From assembly GCF_023050945.1 (NCBI RefSeq), contig NZ_JALKIM010000005.1, positions 29,440 through 93,439 of the forward strand: a stretch of DNA of 64,000 bases, in the 5' to 3' direction. Position 1 is the first letter of the stretch. Each line of letters starts with the position of its first letter. Shown piece by piece: positions 15,704-25,617 of the stretch. The DNA comes from Anaerobiospirillum sp. NML120448 (GTDB lineage: Bacteria; Pseudomonadota; Gammaproteobacteria; Enterobacterales; Succinivibrionaceae). The notes under the pieces are model-generated. The model was not told where the DNA came from. It did no database searches and saw only the letters and a list, made by a program, of their open reading frames with translations. Made by a program: the position numbers and the translations under genes.

Positions 15704-18193
15704 ATGACTGATCAAAAGGGTAACTTTAACCAAGGTCGAGGCTCTTATTCGGGCAATTACCAAAATTATGGTAGTCAAAATAGAGATTTCTACCAAAAAA
15801 ATCGTAACTCCTCATCAGGCCCTAATGGCAATAATGCAGGCTATGGCGCAGGTGCTGGTGCTGGCCCTGATGGCTATTCACGTCAATATGGTCAAAATAC
15901 TAATTACCAAGGTAATGAGCCAAGACCAAATAACCGCAATGGCTCAGGATTTGATAATAATGGCAAGGGCAATAATCGTGGCCCTAATGTAGTCAATGTG
16001 CCTTGGGATCAATATGAGCTGCGCAAAAAATCTCAGCATGGTTCCATTTGCACCCTATTGTTAACCTTAGGTGGCTGGATCACTTTTGCCCGCAACTTTG
16101 TCTTTAATATAATTTTCTTGCTATTACTATTTGTAGTATTTGGCGGTTACATGGCTGTTACCAGTCTTATGGATAACGGCATTTCCCTCTCTAGCAGCAC
16201 TATAGAGGAAGTTAATGATCAATTGGTGCCTCCTGAGGTACTTTACTTTGATTTAAGTGGCCCTATTAGTGAGATGCCTTTTAGCTCAGGTGGTCTTAAC
16301 AATCTACAAAGAGAGTTAGAGGTAGCACTTTATGGCAAACAAAGCCATGAGCTTATTGCCATTGAAAAGGCCCTTAACTTAGTTGCTCAAGATAAAACCA
16401 TTAAAAAGGTCATTTTAGATCTTGATCAAATGGGCCCTATTAACCTTTCTATGGCTGAGCGTATTGGCAAAGCTATGGATAACGCTAAGGGTGTAGCCAA
16501 GCGTAATAGCGAAGATGGCTTTGAGCGTGAGGTGGTAGTAATTGGCTATGGCTTCTCCCAAGCTGCCTATGCTATTGCAGCTCATGCTGACAAAATTGTC
16601 ATGGACTCTTTAGGCGAGATTGATTTTAAAGGTATTGCCATGTCCTCCCTTTACTTTAAGGACATGTTAGATAATGCCAATATCACTCCTTATATTTTCC
16701 GTGCTGGACACTTTAAGAGTGCCGTTGAGCCTTTTATGTTTAATGGTATGTCTTATGATGTAAGACGTGAATATCAAGCCATTGCTTTTAAGTCTTGGGA
16801 CTTATATCGTCAGTCTATTGCAGCTCGTAAGCAAACTACTAAGACCAACATCCTTCCAGATGCTGCTACTTATGTCCAATGGATTAATCGCAGCGGTGGT
16901 AGCCGTGCTCAGTTGCAATTAAGCCAAGGCTTAGTTGATGAGGTTATGCCATTAACTACTTACTTTGAGTTATTAAGCACTCAAGTAAACACTGACTATG
17001 ATGCTCCTTACAAGCCAGCGTTAATCACCTATCAAGACTATTTATTACGTCACCACTTTAAGCAAACTGGTTCTAAGCTTAATGGCACTTTATCTCAAGT
17101 AGATGTTAAAGAAGCTGCTCTGTTAGCCTCCCCATTCCTCAGTGATACCAAGGCAGCAAATCTTACTGCTAATGCTGCTACCTCCCTAGTCAATACTAGC
17201 ATCTCTGGCTTACAGGATAAGGTTACTACTAAAGGAGCTATGGAATTTAACGAGGTGCAACTGATTAGCCAAGCTGCTAAGCAAATTGAGCGTCGCCAAA
17301 AAGAAGGCTCTAAAGTGGTTAAAGGCAAAGGTAAAGTTGCTGTTATTTACGGTATTGGTGAAATTATGGACGTAGGAGAAAAGCCTACCGACTTTACTCC
17401 TGATAACATCATTCCACTTATCGAAGATGCGCAAAACGATCCTGAGGTGCAAGCTGTAGTGCTTTACCTCAATAGCCCTGGCGGTAGCGTACTAGCCTCA
17501 GAGCGTATTCGTCGTGCTGTTGAAACATTCCAAAAGTTTAGCCTCAAGCCAATTGTTGTTTCTATGAATGGCACAGCAGCCTCTGGCGCTTATTGGATTG
17601 CGTCTCAAGCTGAGAAAATCTTTGCTACCCCAAGCACTATTACTGGTTCTATTGGTGTCTTTGGTGTTACTTTTGGCGCTCATAAGCTACTCAATAAATA
17701 TGGTGCCTACCAAGATGGCGTAGTTACTAATGAACTAGCTTTAACCGCTATTGCTAAAGAAATGCCTTACTCTCAACAAACCATGTACAACTTATCTGTT
17801 GAGAACACTTATAAGGACTTCATTGAATTAGTAGCTAAAAATAGAAACTTAGTGGCTAACACTTATGAGGTCTTTGCCGAAGGTCAGATTTTCTTAGCCC
17901 AAGAGGCTCAGACTTTAGGCTTAGTTGATTATCTGGGCCCACTATCTGATGCTGTTGCTTATGCAGCTAAACAGGCCAATATCAACCCTCAAGGTGTAAT
18001 TGTAGAGCACAAGGCCCCAGGATCTGGCTCTAATATGGGTATCTTTGATAGCATTATGTTTGGCTTTGCTCAATCTTATCTACCAAATGAGCTCACCTAC
18101 AGCCTAGTAAAAATGCGTCAAGTTAGCAAAATGACCGAACAAAGCAGACCTGCTATTATGGCCATTTCTCCAGTTACCGAGCCAACACTCTAA
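15704..18193 (+). CDS. sppA: Signal peptide peptidase SppA (67K type) with disordered N-terminal extension
   Basis: 829 aa; E. coli SppA has 618. Residues 1-100 are Gly/Asn/Tyr/Gln-rich and probably disordered in the cytosol. One membrane helix is at ~131-155. Two tandem S49 peptidase domains follow. The catalytic lysine is K338 (in RAGHFKSAVEP, matching E. coli K209) in the first domain, and the catalytic serine is S627 (in NGTAASGAYW, matching S409) in the second. A ~90-residue Ala/Thr/Ser-rich linker (~452-540) is longer than usual. The family digests leftover signal peptides in the membrane. Monocistronic, with a strong terminator 45 nt downstream. Confidence 0.93.
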   Translation: MTDQKGNFNQGRGSYSGNYQNYGSQNRDFYQKNRNSSSGPNGNNAGYGAGAGAGPDGYSRQYGQNTNYQGNEPRPNNRNGSGFDNNGKGNNRGPNVVNVPWDQYELRKKSQHGSICTLLLTLGGWITFARNFVFNIIFLLLLFVVFGGYMAVTSLMDNGISLSSSTIEEVNDQLVPPEVLYFDLSGPISEMPFSSGGLNNLQRELEVALYGKQSHELIAIEKALNLVAQDKTIKKVILDLDQMGPINLSMAERIGKAMDNAKGVAKRNSEDGFEREVVVIGYGFSQAAYAIAAHADKIVMDSLGEIDFKGIAMSSLYFKDMLDNANITPYIFRAGHFKSAVEPFMFNGMSYDVRREYQAIAFKSWDLYRQSIAARKQTTKTNILPDAATYVQWINRSGGSRAQLQLSQGLVDEVMPLTTYFELLSTQVNTDYDAPYKPALITYQDYLLRHHFKQTGSKLNGTLSQVDVKEAALLASPFLSDTKAANLTANAATSLVNTSISGLQDKVTTKGAMEFNEVQLISQAAKQIERRQKEGSKVVKGKGKVAVIYGIGEIMDVGEKPTDFTPDNIIPLIEDAQNDPEVQAVVLYLNSPGGSVLASERIRRAVETFQKFSLKPIVVSMNGTAASGAYWIASQAEKIFATPSTITGSIGVFGVTFGAHKLLNKYGAYQDGVVTNELALTAIAKEMPYSQQTMYNLSVENTYKDFIELVAKNRNLVANTYEVFAEGQIFLAQEAQTLGLVDYLGPLSDAVAYAAKQANINPQGVIVEHKAPGSGSNMGIFDSIMFGFAQSYLPNELTYSLVKMRQVSKMTEQSRPAIMAISPVTEPTL

Positions 18194-18235
18194 AGACCTA
18201 GCTAAGAGTCACAGCTCAAAAACTTGCTATTTACC

Positions 18236-18271
18236 AAAAGCCATGGTCTTAGTCAGATCATGGCTTTTTTA
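18236..18271 (+). terminator. Terminator of sppA
   Basis: AAAGCCATG...CATGGCTTT stem with a T6 tail. The same hairpin sequence reappears in altered form at 18857-18886. Confidence 0.9.
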
Positions 18272-18906
18272 TTGGCCCACCTTAGCACATTAGCTTCTTA
18301 GCTCCTTTGCAGCTTAGCTGCTGACCCTATTAAGTCCTGCACTATCAAAGCTAACAAAGAGTCAAACAGCAAAAACTCTACCCTCAGCCCTGCTTATCAA
18401 TGCCCAAAAGCTATGCCCACATTTTACCCTTACCCTATTAATGGCAATTTATTACCTTCATTTCACCATTGCTTAGGCTCGCAATCTCGTAGTAGCGATG
18501 GCTTATAAATGCCCGTGTCGCATGGGCGTAGGAGCGTTGGAGCGCATGAGTGCAGACACTTAGAAGCGCTGCTGCTTAATTTCTTGTGTAGCTTGTTAGG
18601 CTTTGAACTTAGGGAAGCTAAAGGGGCCAAGAGCTAAGGGCTTGTTGGTCTTTTATGATATGGAGGTTTTGAGCGCTGTGGCGTTTGGGTAGCAAGCGCC
18701 AAGCATGGACTTGGGCGTTTAGGGACAAAGGTCAAGAACCATGCCTAAGCATGGAGCCATGCTTGGGGATTGGGCTTTTGGACTTGGGGCAAGCGCCAAG
18801 CGGCAAGCATGGGATTTGAGGTCGCATTTGTGGCTTTGAGAGAGGTTCAAATACAACAAAGCCATGGGCTTGGTCAGACCATGGCTTGTGCTTAATAATT
18901 GAACTT
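18272..18906. other. GC-richer intergenic stretch between two related hairpins
   Basis: No gene. The composition differs from the flanks: many GCAAGCGCCAAGC and GGGC motifs, and a perfect palindromic hairpin AAGCATGG-AG-CCATGCTT at 18747-18764. It is bounded by AGCCATGG...CATGGCT hairpins at 18236 and 18857. It might hold a structured RNA or a decayed mobile element; nothing decisive was seen. Confidence 0.45.
18857..18886. repeat. Hairpin related to the sppA terminator
   Basis: AAAGCCATGGGCTTGG-TCAGACCATGGCTTG differs from the sppA terminator hairpin at a few positions only, so the element is duplicated about 620 nt apart. It lacks a T-run here. Confidence 0.65.
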
Positions 18907-18948
18907 AAGAGCCCTAGCTAAAGCTAGGAAGGGTCTCTTAGGGCTCTT
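18905..18948 (-). terminator. Probable terminator of lon
   Basis: TAGGGCTCTT (18939-18948, overlapping the stop codon) pairs with AAGAGCCCTA (18907-18916), with an inner AGCT stem. The T-tract after it on the minus strand is weak (AAGTTCAATT). Confidence 0.6.
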
Positions 18949-21944
18949 TAGCAAGATTGAGCCTTTTTAGTAGGAGCTTTGGAGCGGCCTTTAGATGGGC
19001 CCTTTGGTTGCTCCTCACTCTCTTGAATAGGATTATTCCTAATCTCAGAAACGCTAGCCTCTGAGGCATCCTTAATCTCCATAGAGATCTTACGATCCTC
19101 AGCCTCTTGCTTAAGCTTGCGCTTATGCTCTGATTCTAAGTAATACTTTAGAGTCCACTCTTCTAAAGTCTTAGGCTCAAACTTATGAGGATCGTTCTCC
19201 AGTGCGATGTCTAAAACCTCTTGGATAGTCTTAACAGGCTTAATAGTTAAGCTATTTAATACTACCTTAGGCATATCCCAGAGATCCTTTTTATTATCAT
19301 AAGGGATACATACAGTCTTAACACCACCACGGAGCGCAGCTAAGAGTTTCTCTTTTAGTCCACCAATAGCTAACACATCACCACGCAAGGTAATTTCACC
19401 AGTCATGGCCACATCAGAGCGTACTGGATTGCCAGTTAAAGCTGAAACAATAGCGGTAGTGATAGCACAACCTGCTGATGGGCCGTCCTTTGGAATAGCA
19501 CCTTCAGGGAAGTGTAAGTTTAGATCAACACATTGATAGAAACTTGGAGATAACTTAAAGTTTCTAGCCTGAGATCTTACCCAAGCAATGGAGGCAAAAA
19601 CTGACTCTTTCATGACTGAGCCTAATTGACCAGTCAAGAGATGAGAGCCCTTGCCCTCATTGGCAATAACTTCCACTTGTAAAATATCGCCACCTACCGA
19701 GCTTACTGATAAGCCGTTCACAATACCTACACGGTTTTCTTTGAGCTTGGAGGTAAAGTCAAAGCGCTTTGGACCGATGAGCTTTTCAATCTCCTTAACG
19801 CCTAAAACAACCTTTTTAGGTGTCTTTGGAGGATTGATCATTAAGTCTTTAACTACCTTACGGCACAGCTCACCAATAATACGCTCTAAGCTACGAACAC
19901 CTGCCTCTAAGGTATAGTGGGTAATAAGCTGCTTTAGGCCTGCATCAGAGATATCAAACTCACTCTCTGATAAACCATTTTTTACTAACTGCTTAGGCAA
20001 TAAGTGCTCACGGGCAATATGGAACTTCTCATCAGCTGTATAGCTGGAAAGATCAATGATTTCCATACGATCACGTAAAGCTGGTGGAATATTGTAGCTA
20101 TTAGCAGTAGCAATAAATAAGGTATGGGATAGATCGAAATCTAAATCCAAATAATTGTCATTAAAGGACTTATTTTGCTCAGGATCTAATACCTCAAGCA
20201 AAGCTGCTGAAATATCGCCATGGAACGAATTGGTAGAAACCTTATCAATCTCATCGAGCAAGAATAATGGGTTGTTGACACCACACTTGATCATAGATTG
20301 AATAATACGACCAGGCATAGAACCAATATAAGTACGTCTGTGGCCACGAATTTCGGACTCATCATACATACCTCCTAAAGCAACACGAACATACTTACGT
20401 CCAGTAGCTTTAGCAATGGAGCTTGCCAGTGAGGTTTTACCAATACCTGGTGGGCCCATGAGACATAAAATCTGGCCATGAGCATCAACATTTTCACGAC
20501 GGGTTTGCACAGCTAAGAACTCTAAAATACGATCTTTAACTTTATCTAAACCGTAGTGATCATGCTCTAAAACATCACGGGCCTTACCTAAATCACGGTT
20601 TAAAGTGGATTGGGCACGCCATGGAATCGAGAGCACGGTTTCAATGTAGTTGCGAACAGTAGAGTTCTCGCCTGAGTTAATAGGCATATTAGCCAAGCGG
20701 CTAATTTCCTTCTTTAAACGGGCAATAACCTCTGGAGGTGCGTCTAAGGCCTCAGTCTTATTGTTGAGTTCATCAATATCAGAACTATCATCAATATTGA
20801 TATTAAGCTCACGCTTAATAGCCTTTAATTGCTCATGTAAATAGAACTCACGCTGGGACTTATCCATAGCAGCACGAGCTTCTTCGGCAATCTTTTTATC
20901 AGTCTCAGCCTTATAGGTATAATTGTTTAAATAAGCAATAATAGCCTTGGCACGAGCTACTGGATTGAGGGTCTCTAAGATGTAGTTCTTGTCATAGTGA
21001 GGCAAGCTCAATAATTGAGCTAAGGCATCACATAAGGTTCCTAAGTCAGCGATCTTGCGAACCTTTTTGAGCATTTCCACAGGAACGCCACGATCAAGAA
21101 TATTGCGACCGCCCTTGTTCTGTTGTTCTAAGGCTAAATCTAATGCATTTAAGACAGCATTTAAATAGCGCTTAGCAATATTGTCATCCACTTCAACAGA
21201 TGGCACTACCTCAACTTCAACACGACGTACATTGTCAGTAGGATCATCAACAATACGCTTAATAATGATGCGCTGCTCACCACAAATAGTAGCACGGAAC
21301 TGATCTTGATCGTTATAGTCGCCATCTAGCACCTGAGCTAGTACGCCATAACGACTTAAATCTTCCTTTTCTGGGCGTAGATCAGTGTCATTAGTCTGGC
21401 TAAAAACAGCAATCTTGGTATGAGTATCCAAGGCATCATACATAGCAAGCACAGTGCTTTCACGGCCTGCAATTAAGGCTACATTAGCACCTGGGGTAAT
21501 AATAGAGCGTAAGATTACTAATGGATAAGTAGTAACCTTGTTATTATCCTCTACTACTAACACGCCATCTTCCTTTGACACATTGTCATTGGAGCTCTTA
21601 GCACTACCTTTATTGCTAGTTTTAGCGCTACGTGTTTTAGCTGTAACTTTAGTAGACTTAATAGCGTTAACAGCCTCTTTAGTGGCACTATTAGCACCAT
21701 CGCTGTCACTAACTGCATTTACTAAAGTATCAGTATTGCTACCTAACTGTTCAGCTTCATCTGCCTGTAAAAGCTCTACTTTGCTAGCGCTCTTCTTAAC
21801 TGCATTAGCATTGCTAGTTTTAGCTCTAGCAGGGCGCTTAGCTGATGTTTTCACATTAGTAGTTTTGGACTTAGCAGCAGGCTTTTTATTTTCTGCTTGA
21901 TCCTTATCTTGTGATGCTTGTGAAGAAGTCTTTGCTTTTACCAT
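18948..21944 (-). CDS. lon: ATP-dependent protease Lon with Lys/Ala/Ser/Thr-rich N-terminal tail
   Basis: 998 aa; E. coli Lon has 784. Residues 1-~125 are a basic low-complexity tail (KTSAKRPARAKTSNANAVKK-like), absent from normal Lon. The LON substrate domain starts at ~140 (TYPLVILRSIITPG). Walker A is GPPGIGKT (497-504) and Walker B is FLLDEIDK (~561-568). The protease domain has the Ser-Lys dyad: S823 in KDGPSAG and K866 in GGLKEK. A ~60-residue charged tail follows the protease domain. Lon degrades misfolded and regulatory proteins in the cytosol. It is last in the tig-clpP-clpX-lon block, as in enterics. The first clear Lon residues lie well after the ATG, and no internal Met with a ribosome site precedes residue 140, so the long start is accepted. 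Confidence 0.95.
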   Translation of the reverse strand: MVKAKTSSQASQDKDQAENKKPAAKSKTTNVKTSAKRPARAKTSNANAVKKSASKVELLQADEAEQLGSNTDTLVNAVSDSDGANSATKEAVNAIKSTKVTAKTRSAKTSNKGSAKSSNDNVSKEDGVLVVEDNNKVTTYPLVILRSIITPGANVALIAGRESTVLAMYDALDTHTKIAVFSQTNDTDLRPEKEDLSRYGVLAQVLDGDYNDQDQFRATICGEQRIIIKRIVDDPTDNVRRVEVEVVPSVEVDDNIAKRYLNAVLNALDLALEQQNKGGRNILDRGVPVEMLKKVRKIADLGTLCDALAQLLSLPHYDKNYILETLNPVARAKAIIAYLNNYTYKAETDKKIAEEARAAMDKSQREFYLHEQLKAIKRELNINIDDSSDIDELNNKTEALDAPPEVIARLKKEISRLANMPINSGENSTVRNYIETVLSIPWRAQSTLNRDLGKARDVLEHDHYGLDKVKDRILEFLAVQTRRENVDAHGQILCLMGPPGIGKTSLASSIAKATGRKYVRVALGGMYDESEIRGHRRTYIGSMPGRIIQSMIKCGVNNPLFLLDEIDKVSTNSFHGDISAALLEVLDPEQNKSFNDNYLDLDFDLSHTLFIATANSYNIPPALRDRMEIIDLSSYTADEKFHIAREHLLPKQLVKNGLSESEFDISDAGLKQLITHYTLEAGVRSLERIIGELCRKVVKDLMINPPKTPKKVVLGVKEIEKLIGPKRFDFTSKLKENRVGIVNGLSVSSVGGDILQVEVIANEGKGSHLLTGQLGSVMKESVFASIAWVRSQARNFKLSPSFYQCVDLNLHFPEGAIPKDGPSAGCAITTAIVSALTGNPVRSDVAMTGEITLRGDVLAIGGLKEKLLAALRGGVKTVCIPYDNKKDLWDMPKVVLNSLTIKPVKTIQEVLDIALENDPHKFEPKTLEEWTLKYYLESEHKRKLKQEAEDRKISMEIKDASEASVSEIRNNPIQESEEQPKGPSKGRSKAPTKKAQSC

Positions 21945-21987
21945 CTTAAAATCTTTGGTTAATCAAATACCATAAAAGAAATAAGCG

Positions 21988-22014
21988 CCATTTTTGCTCT
22001 TGAGGCTAAAATGG
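21988..22014 (-). other. Hairpin between clpX and lon
   Basis: CCATTTT...AAAATGG stem followed on the minus strand by CGCTTATTTCTTTT. It is a weak attenuator or terminator-like structure that would allow partial uncoupling of lon from clpPX. Confidence 0.4.
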
Positions 22015-22040
22015 TACTTTGATTGAGCTTTTATCCAAAT

Positions 22041-23318
22041 TTAGCTATTAGCTGATTGTGCAGTAGCTTCGTTCTTTTTAACGATTTGAGGCTCAGTACC
22101 CTCACGTACGGTTTGCTCAGTAACAATAACCTTTTGCACGTCACTTACAGAAGGAATATCGTACATAGTATTTAAGAGCAAGCCTTCTACTACAGAGCGT
22201 AAGCCACGGGCACCAGTATGACGCTCAATGGAAGTGTCAGCAATTGCGCCTAAAGCTTCATCAGTAAACTCAAGCTCTACGCCTTCATATCTAAAGATAG
22301 CTTGGTACTGCTTGATTACAGCATTCTTTGGCTCAGTTAATACGCGAACTAATTGCTCACGATTTAACTCTTCTAAAGCTGAAATAACAGGTAAACGGCC
22401 TACGAACTCAGGAATAATACCGAACTTAACTAGGTCATCAGGCTCTACCTTGCGATACTTCTCAGTTAAGGTCATTTGCTCATCTTTGCCCTTAACATCA
22501 GCACCAAAGCCAATGCCGCTATTAGTAGTAAGACGCTTATCTACAATCTTCTCTAAGCCATCAAAAGCACCACCGCAGATAAATAAGATCTGAGAGGTAT
22601 CAACCTCAATCATAGGTTGATTTGGGTGCTTACGACCACCTGTAGGAGGTACAGAGGCTACAGTACCCTCAATGAGCTTTAATAAGGCTTGTTGTACACC
22701 CTCACCTGATACATCACGGGTGATGGATGGATTTTCACTCTTACGTGCAATCTTATCGATTTCGTCAATATAGATAATGCCCTTTTGAGCCTTTTCTACA
22801 TTGCCTTCGCAAGAGTTTAATAAACGTACGATTACATTTTCTACGTCCTCACCTACGTAACCTGCCTCGGTTAAAGTAGTAGCATCAGACATAGCAAAAG
22901 GAACGTTTAAATAACGAGCTAAGCTTTGAACTAATAAAGTCTTACCAGAACCTGTAGGGCCAATCATTAAAATATTGGACTTACCAAGCTCAACATCAGT
23001 CTCGACATAAGACTGACGTAGACGCTTATAGTGGTTATAAACAGCTACGGACAACACCTTTTTAGCATCATCTTGACCAATAACATATTGATCTAAATGG
23101 GCTGCAATTTCGTGTGGGGTTGGAATATTGTCTAAGTCAATATAGCCAGGATCATCTTTATGAGGATCCATTTCCTGCTTTCTTTGCTTAACAATTTCGT
23201 AACAACGCTCGACACAATCAGAACAGATACAAGAACCTGCTGAAGATTGAATCAAAGTACGAGAGTCATTAGACTGCTCGCCACAAAAGACACAATAATT
23301 TTTCTTTTTAGTGGTCAT
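22041..23318 (-). CDS. clpX: ATP-dependent Clp protease ATP-binding subunit ClpX
   Basis: 425 aa, the usual ClpX length. The N-terminal zinc-binding domain has C9, C12, C32 and C35. Walker A is GPTGSGKT (120-127) and Walker B is IIYIDEIDK. The IGF loop that docks on ClpP is present ([12 protein letters not shown]). An AAA+ sensor-2 region ([10 protein letters not shown]) is intact. ClpX unfolds substrates and feeds them to ClpP. The gene starts 15 nt after the clpP stop, with GGGA upstream of the ATG. Unlike ClpP and Lon it carries no extra low-complexity extension beyond a short polar tail. Confidence 0.97.
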   Translation of the reverse strand: MTTKKKNYCVFCGEQSNDSRTLIQSSAGSCICSDCVERCYEIVKQRKQEMDPHKDDPGYIDLDNIPTPHEIAAHLDQYVIGQDDAKKVLSVAVYNHYKRLRQSYVETDVELGKSNILMIGPTGSGKTLLVQSLARYLNVPFAMSDATTLTEAGYVGEDVENVIVRLLNSCEGNVEKAQKGIIYIDEIDKIARKSENPSITRDVSGEGVQQALLKLIEGTVASVPPTGGRKHPNQPMIEVDTSQILFICGGAFDGLEKIVDKRLTTNSGIGFGADVKGKDEQMTLTEKYRKVEPDDLVKFGIIPEFVGRLPVISALEELNREQLVRVLTEPKNAVIKQYQAIFRYEGVELEFTDEALGAIADTSIERHTGARGLRSVVEGLLLNTMYDIPSVSDVQKVIVTEQTVREGTEPQIVKKNEATAQSANS

Positions 23319-23333
23319 CTCGCAAAATTCCCG

Positions 23334-25154
23334 TTAATTACGTCCTTTACCGTTAGCATTATTATTTTTGCCACGACCTTTATTCTTTTCTTGACCATTA
23401 GGCTTAACATTTGAGCCGCTTTGGCCTTGGTTTGGTGGCATATTTTGTCCCATATTGCCCATCATGCCAGGAGGAACCATGCCTTGGCCTCCCATCATGT
23501 TAGCGCCAAAAGGATTAGGCATAACAGGCATACCCCCCATCATACCCTGACCATTATTCATTCCCATGGCGTTGACATTCTGACCTTGAGGCAAGCCATT
23601 ATTTTGCATAAAGGACTGCATAACCTGACCTAAAGGTGAATTAGGGTTAGCTCCAGGCATCATATTAGGGCGAGGCATATTGTTATTAGCACCCACCATA
23701 TTATTAGGCATACCAAATGGTGGCATCATCATGCCATTAGGAGCCATAAATGGAGGCACACCCATCATAGGGGCAGACGGAAACTTTTGCATATTGTTCT
23801 GACCGCCTAATTGAGGATTAATGCCCTGTCCATTAGAGTCATTTGTGCCACTAACAGGCATTGCCCCAGCTACCCCAGGTACTCCTGGGGTGATAGATGT
23901 ACCTGCGCTGCCTTGAGCAGCAGGCGCAGCTGGTGCGCCTTGGTTTTGGGCTTGGGCCTGAGCCTGAGCCTGAGCTTGAGCTTGGGCCATAAAATTAAAA
24001 AAAGCCTTTAAATCAATATTGCCACCATTAGCACCTAAAGCGGCGGCTAAGGCATTAGCATTATCAGGACTTAACTCTTTATTTGCCTCAGGAGCACTAT
24101 TTTCTGCATTGGCAGCATCTTTGTTATTGTTGCCATCAGGTAAGCTTCCAGCTACAGCAGATTGTTGTGCAATAGTCTTATCTAAATTTAAAGCTAAATC
24201 CTTAGCATTTAAATCTTGAGCTTCGACTACCTTATCTCCAGGATCTTGAGTACTGACACTTTTAGCGCAAGGCTCAATAATTAGCTCATCTTCGCTATTA
24301 TCACTATGAGCCTTAGCATTTACTAAAGAACCACTAGGGGCAGCATTTTTAGTCTCATTATTTGGTACAGCATTGACCAAAGAACTAAAAATGGTAGCCA
24401 TATCTGGGCTTAAAGAAGTCTCGTTGTTAACTATAGGTGCTCCGCCGGCAGGGCCGGGGCCATCATCATTAGGGTCATCACCATCAGGTCTCTTAGAAGA
24501 GCCATGGTTTTCACCGTTAGATTGACGCTCTTGAGCCTCCTCGCCACGACGAGTAATAACCTTATCAATTAAGCCATAATTTAAAGCTTCTTGAGCTGAC
24601 ATGAAGTTATCACGCTCACAGTCAGCCATTACTTTTTCTAAAGGCTGATTAGTATTAGCAGCTAAAATTGAGGTTAAAGTGTGCTTGATACGCTCAGTTT
24701 CTTTGGCGTGGATCATAATGTCAGTAGCCTGACCTTTAAATCCACCTAAAGGCTGGTGAATCATAATACGAGCATGAGGTAGAGCAATACGTTTGCCCTT
24801 AGCACCACCTGCAAGTAAGAATGAGCCCATGGAGCAAGCCTGTCCAATACATAATGTGCAAACATCTGGTTTGATGTATTGCATAGTATCGTAAATAGCC
24901 ATACCAGCAGTCACTACACCACCAGGGCTATTAATATATAAGTAGATGTCCTTATTAGGATCATCAGACTCTAAGAATAGCAGCTGGGCGATAATAAGAT
25001 CGGCCATATGGTCTTCTACTTCGCCAGTTAAAAAGATCACACGATCCTTCAACATGCGAGAATAGATATCAAAAGAACGCTCACCGCGTCCTGTCTGCTC
25101 AATCACCATTGGAACGAGATTGGCCATTCTAGTTTGAAGCTCACTGCCAGACAT
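23334..25154 (-). CDS. clpP: ClpP protease subunit with ~400-residue disordered C-terminal extension
   Basis: The start was moved to the ATG at 25154 ([10 protein letters not shown]), which has GGGAG 11 nt upstream and matches the length of known ClpP leaders; an upstream GTG at 25205 is also possible. This gives 606 aa; ordinary ClpP is about 200. Residues 1-203 are a complete ClpP with triad S108 (GQACSMGSF), H133 (MIHQPLGG) and D182 (CERDNFMSA). Residues 204-606 are an in-frame tail: acidic/Asn-rich to ~380, then a QAQAQAQA block (~395-410), then Pro/Met/Gly/Asn/Gln-rich sequence ending in a basic [16 protein letters not shown] terminus. No stop or frameshift separates core from tail. In a ClpP tetradecamer, fourteen such tails would project from the outer surface near the ClpX docking faces. 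Confidence 0.93.
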   Translation of the reverse strand: MSGSELQTRMANLVPMVIEQTGRGERSFDIYSRMLKDRVIFLTGEVEDHMADLIIAQLLFLESDDPNKDIYLYINSPGGVVTAGMAIYDTMQYIKPDVCTLCIGQACSMGSFLLAGGAKGKRIALPHARIMIHQPLGGFKGQATDIMIHAKETERIKHTLTSILAANTNQPLEKVMADCERDNFMSAQEALNYGLIDKVITRRGEEAQERQSNGENHGSSKRPDGDDPNDDGPGPAGGAPIVNNETSLSPDMATIFSSLVNAVPNNETKNAAPSGSLVNAKAHSDNSEDELIIEPCAKSVSTQDPGDKVVEAQDLNAKDLALNLDKTIAQQSAVAGSLPDGNNNKDAANAENSAPEANKELSPDNANALAAALGANGGNIDLKAFFNFMAQAQAQAQAQAQAQNQGAPAAPAAQGSAGTSITPGVPGVAGAMPVSGTNDSNGQGINPQLGGQNNMQKFPSAPMMGVPPFMAPNGMMMPPFGMPNNMVGANNNMPRPNMMPGANPNSPLGQVMQSFMQNNGLPQGQNVNAMGMNNGQGMMGGMPVMPNPFGANMMGGQGMVPPGMMGNMGQNMPPNQGQSGSNVKPNGQEKNKGRGKNNNANGKGRN

Positions 25155-25449
25155 GAAGCGCTCAACTCCCAAATTAAACATTAAAAACTCATTAATAACT
25201 TGCACTTTATCTAATAGCTAACTTATTAACGCTATTAGACTCAACCTCAAGAAACTAACAACTTGACCTTAATTAATTATGCCAAACCTTAAAAAGGACA
25301 AATTATAAAAATACCATGGATCCAAGATTATAGCCTAATCTTATAGCCATGTCGCTTATCTATTGAAAACAAGACTCAAATGTAGCTAAATAAAAAAAGT
25401 GCCCACTCTACTTAATTTGAGAAGGCACCCTTTGCCAGTATGACCTAGC

Positions 25450-25504
25450 AAAAGTTTTGACCAAAAACCTTAAACTAAACCTAGAACTTTTGGTCAAAAC
25501 TTTT
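25450..25504. repeat. 17-bp perfect inverted repeat (AAAGTTTTGACC type)
   Basis: AAAAGTTTTGACCAAAA at 25450-25466 and its exact reverse complement at 25488-25504. The left arm with its flank (GCAAAAGTTTTGACC) recurs exactly at 28337-28351. Confidence 0.9.
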
Positions 25505-25527
25505 AAGAAAACTACTGACTAAACTCA

Positions 25528-25562
25528 TAAAATACAGCGCCCATAATGAGCGCTGCATTTTT
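25528..25562 (-). terminator. Terminator of tig
   Basis: Stem AAATGCAGCGC/GCGCTGTATTT on the minus strand with an ATTTTATGAG tail, 57 nt after the tig stop. Confidence 0.8.
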
Positions 25563-25617
25563 ATCCTAGCTAAAATTTAGCAAGAATAAGCTACTTAGAG
25601 ATTAATTAATCAGCAGA

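Larger units (their letters stand above)
25155..25617. other. tig-clpP intergenic region with long inverted repeats
   Basis: Contains the tig terminator, a 17-bp inverted repeat (25450-25504) and a GTGCC...GGCAC hairpin near 25400-25430. The promoter of clpPX should lie in 25155-25400, but I cannot place it confidently. Confidence 0.5.

Noticed and set aside
18841..18860. tRNA T-loop-like GGTTCAAAT
   Set aside because: No matching acceptor, D or anticodon stems around it.
23334..24540. ClpP tail as a separate gene
   Set aside because: The frame is continuous from the catalytic core, and no ATG with a ribosome site was seen at the junction, so it is treated as one protein.
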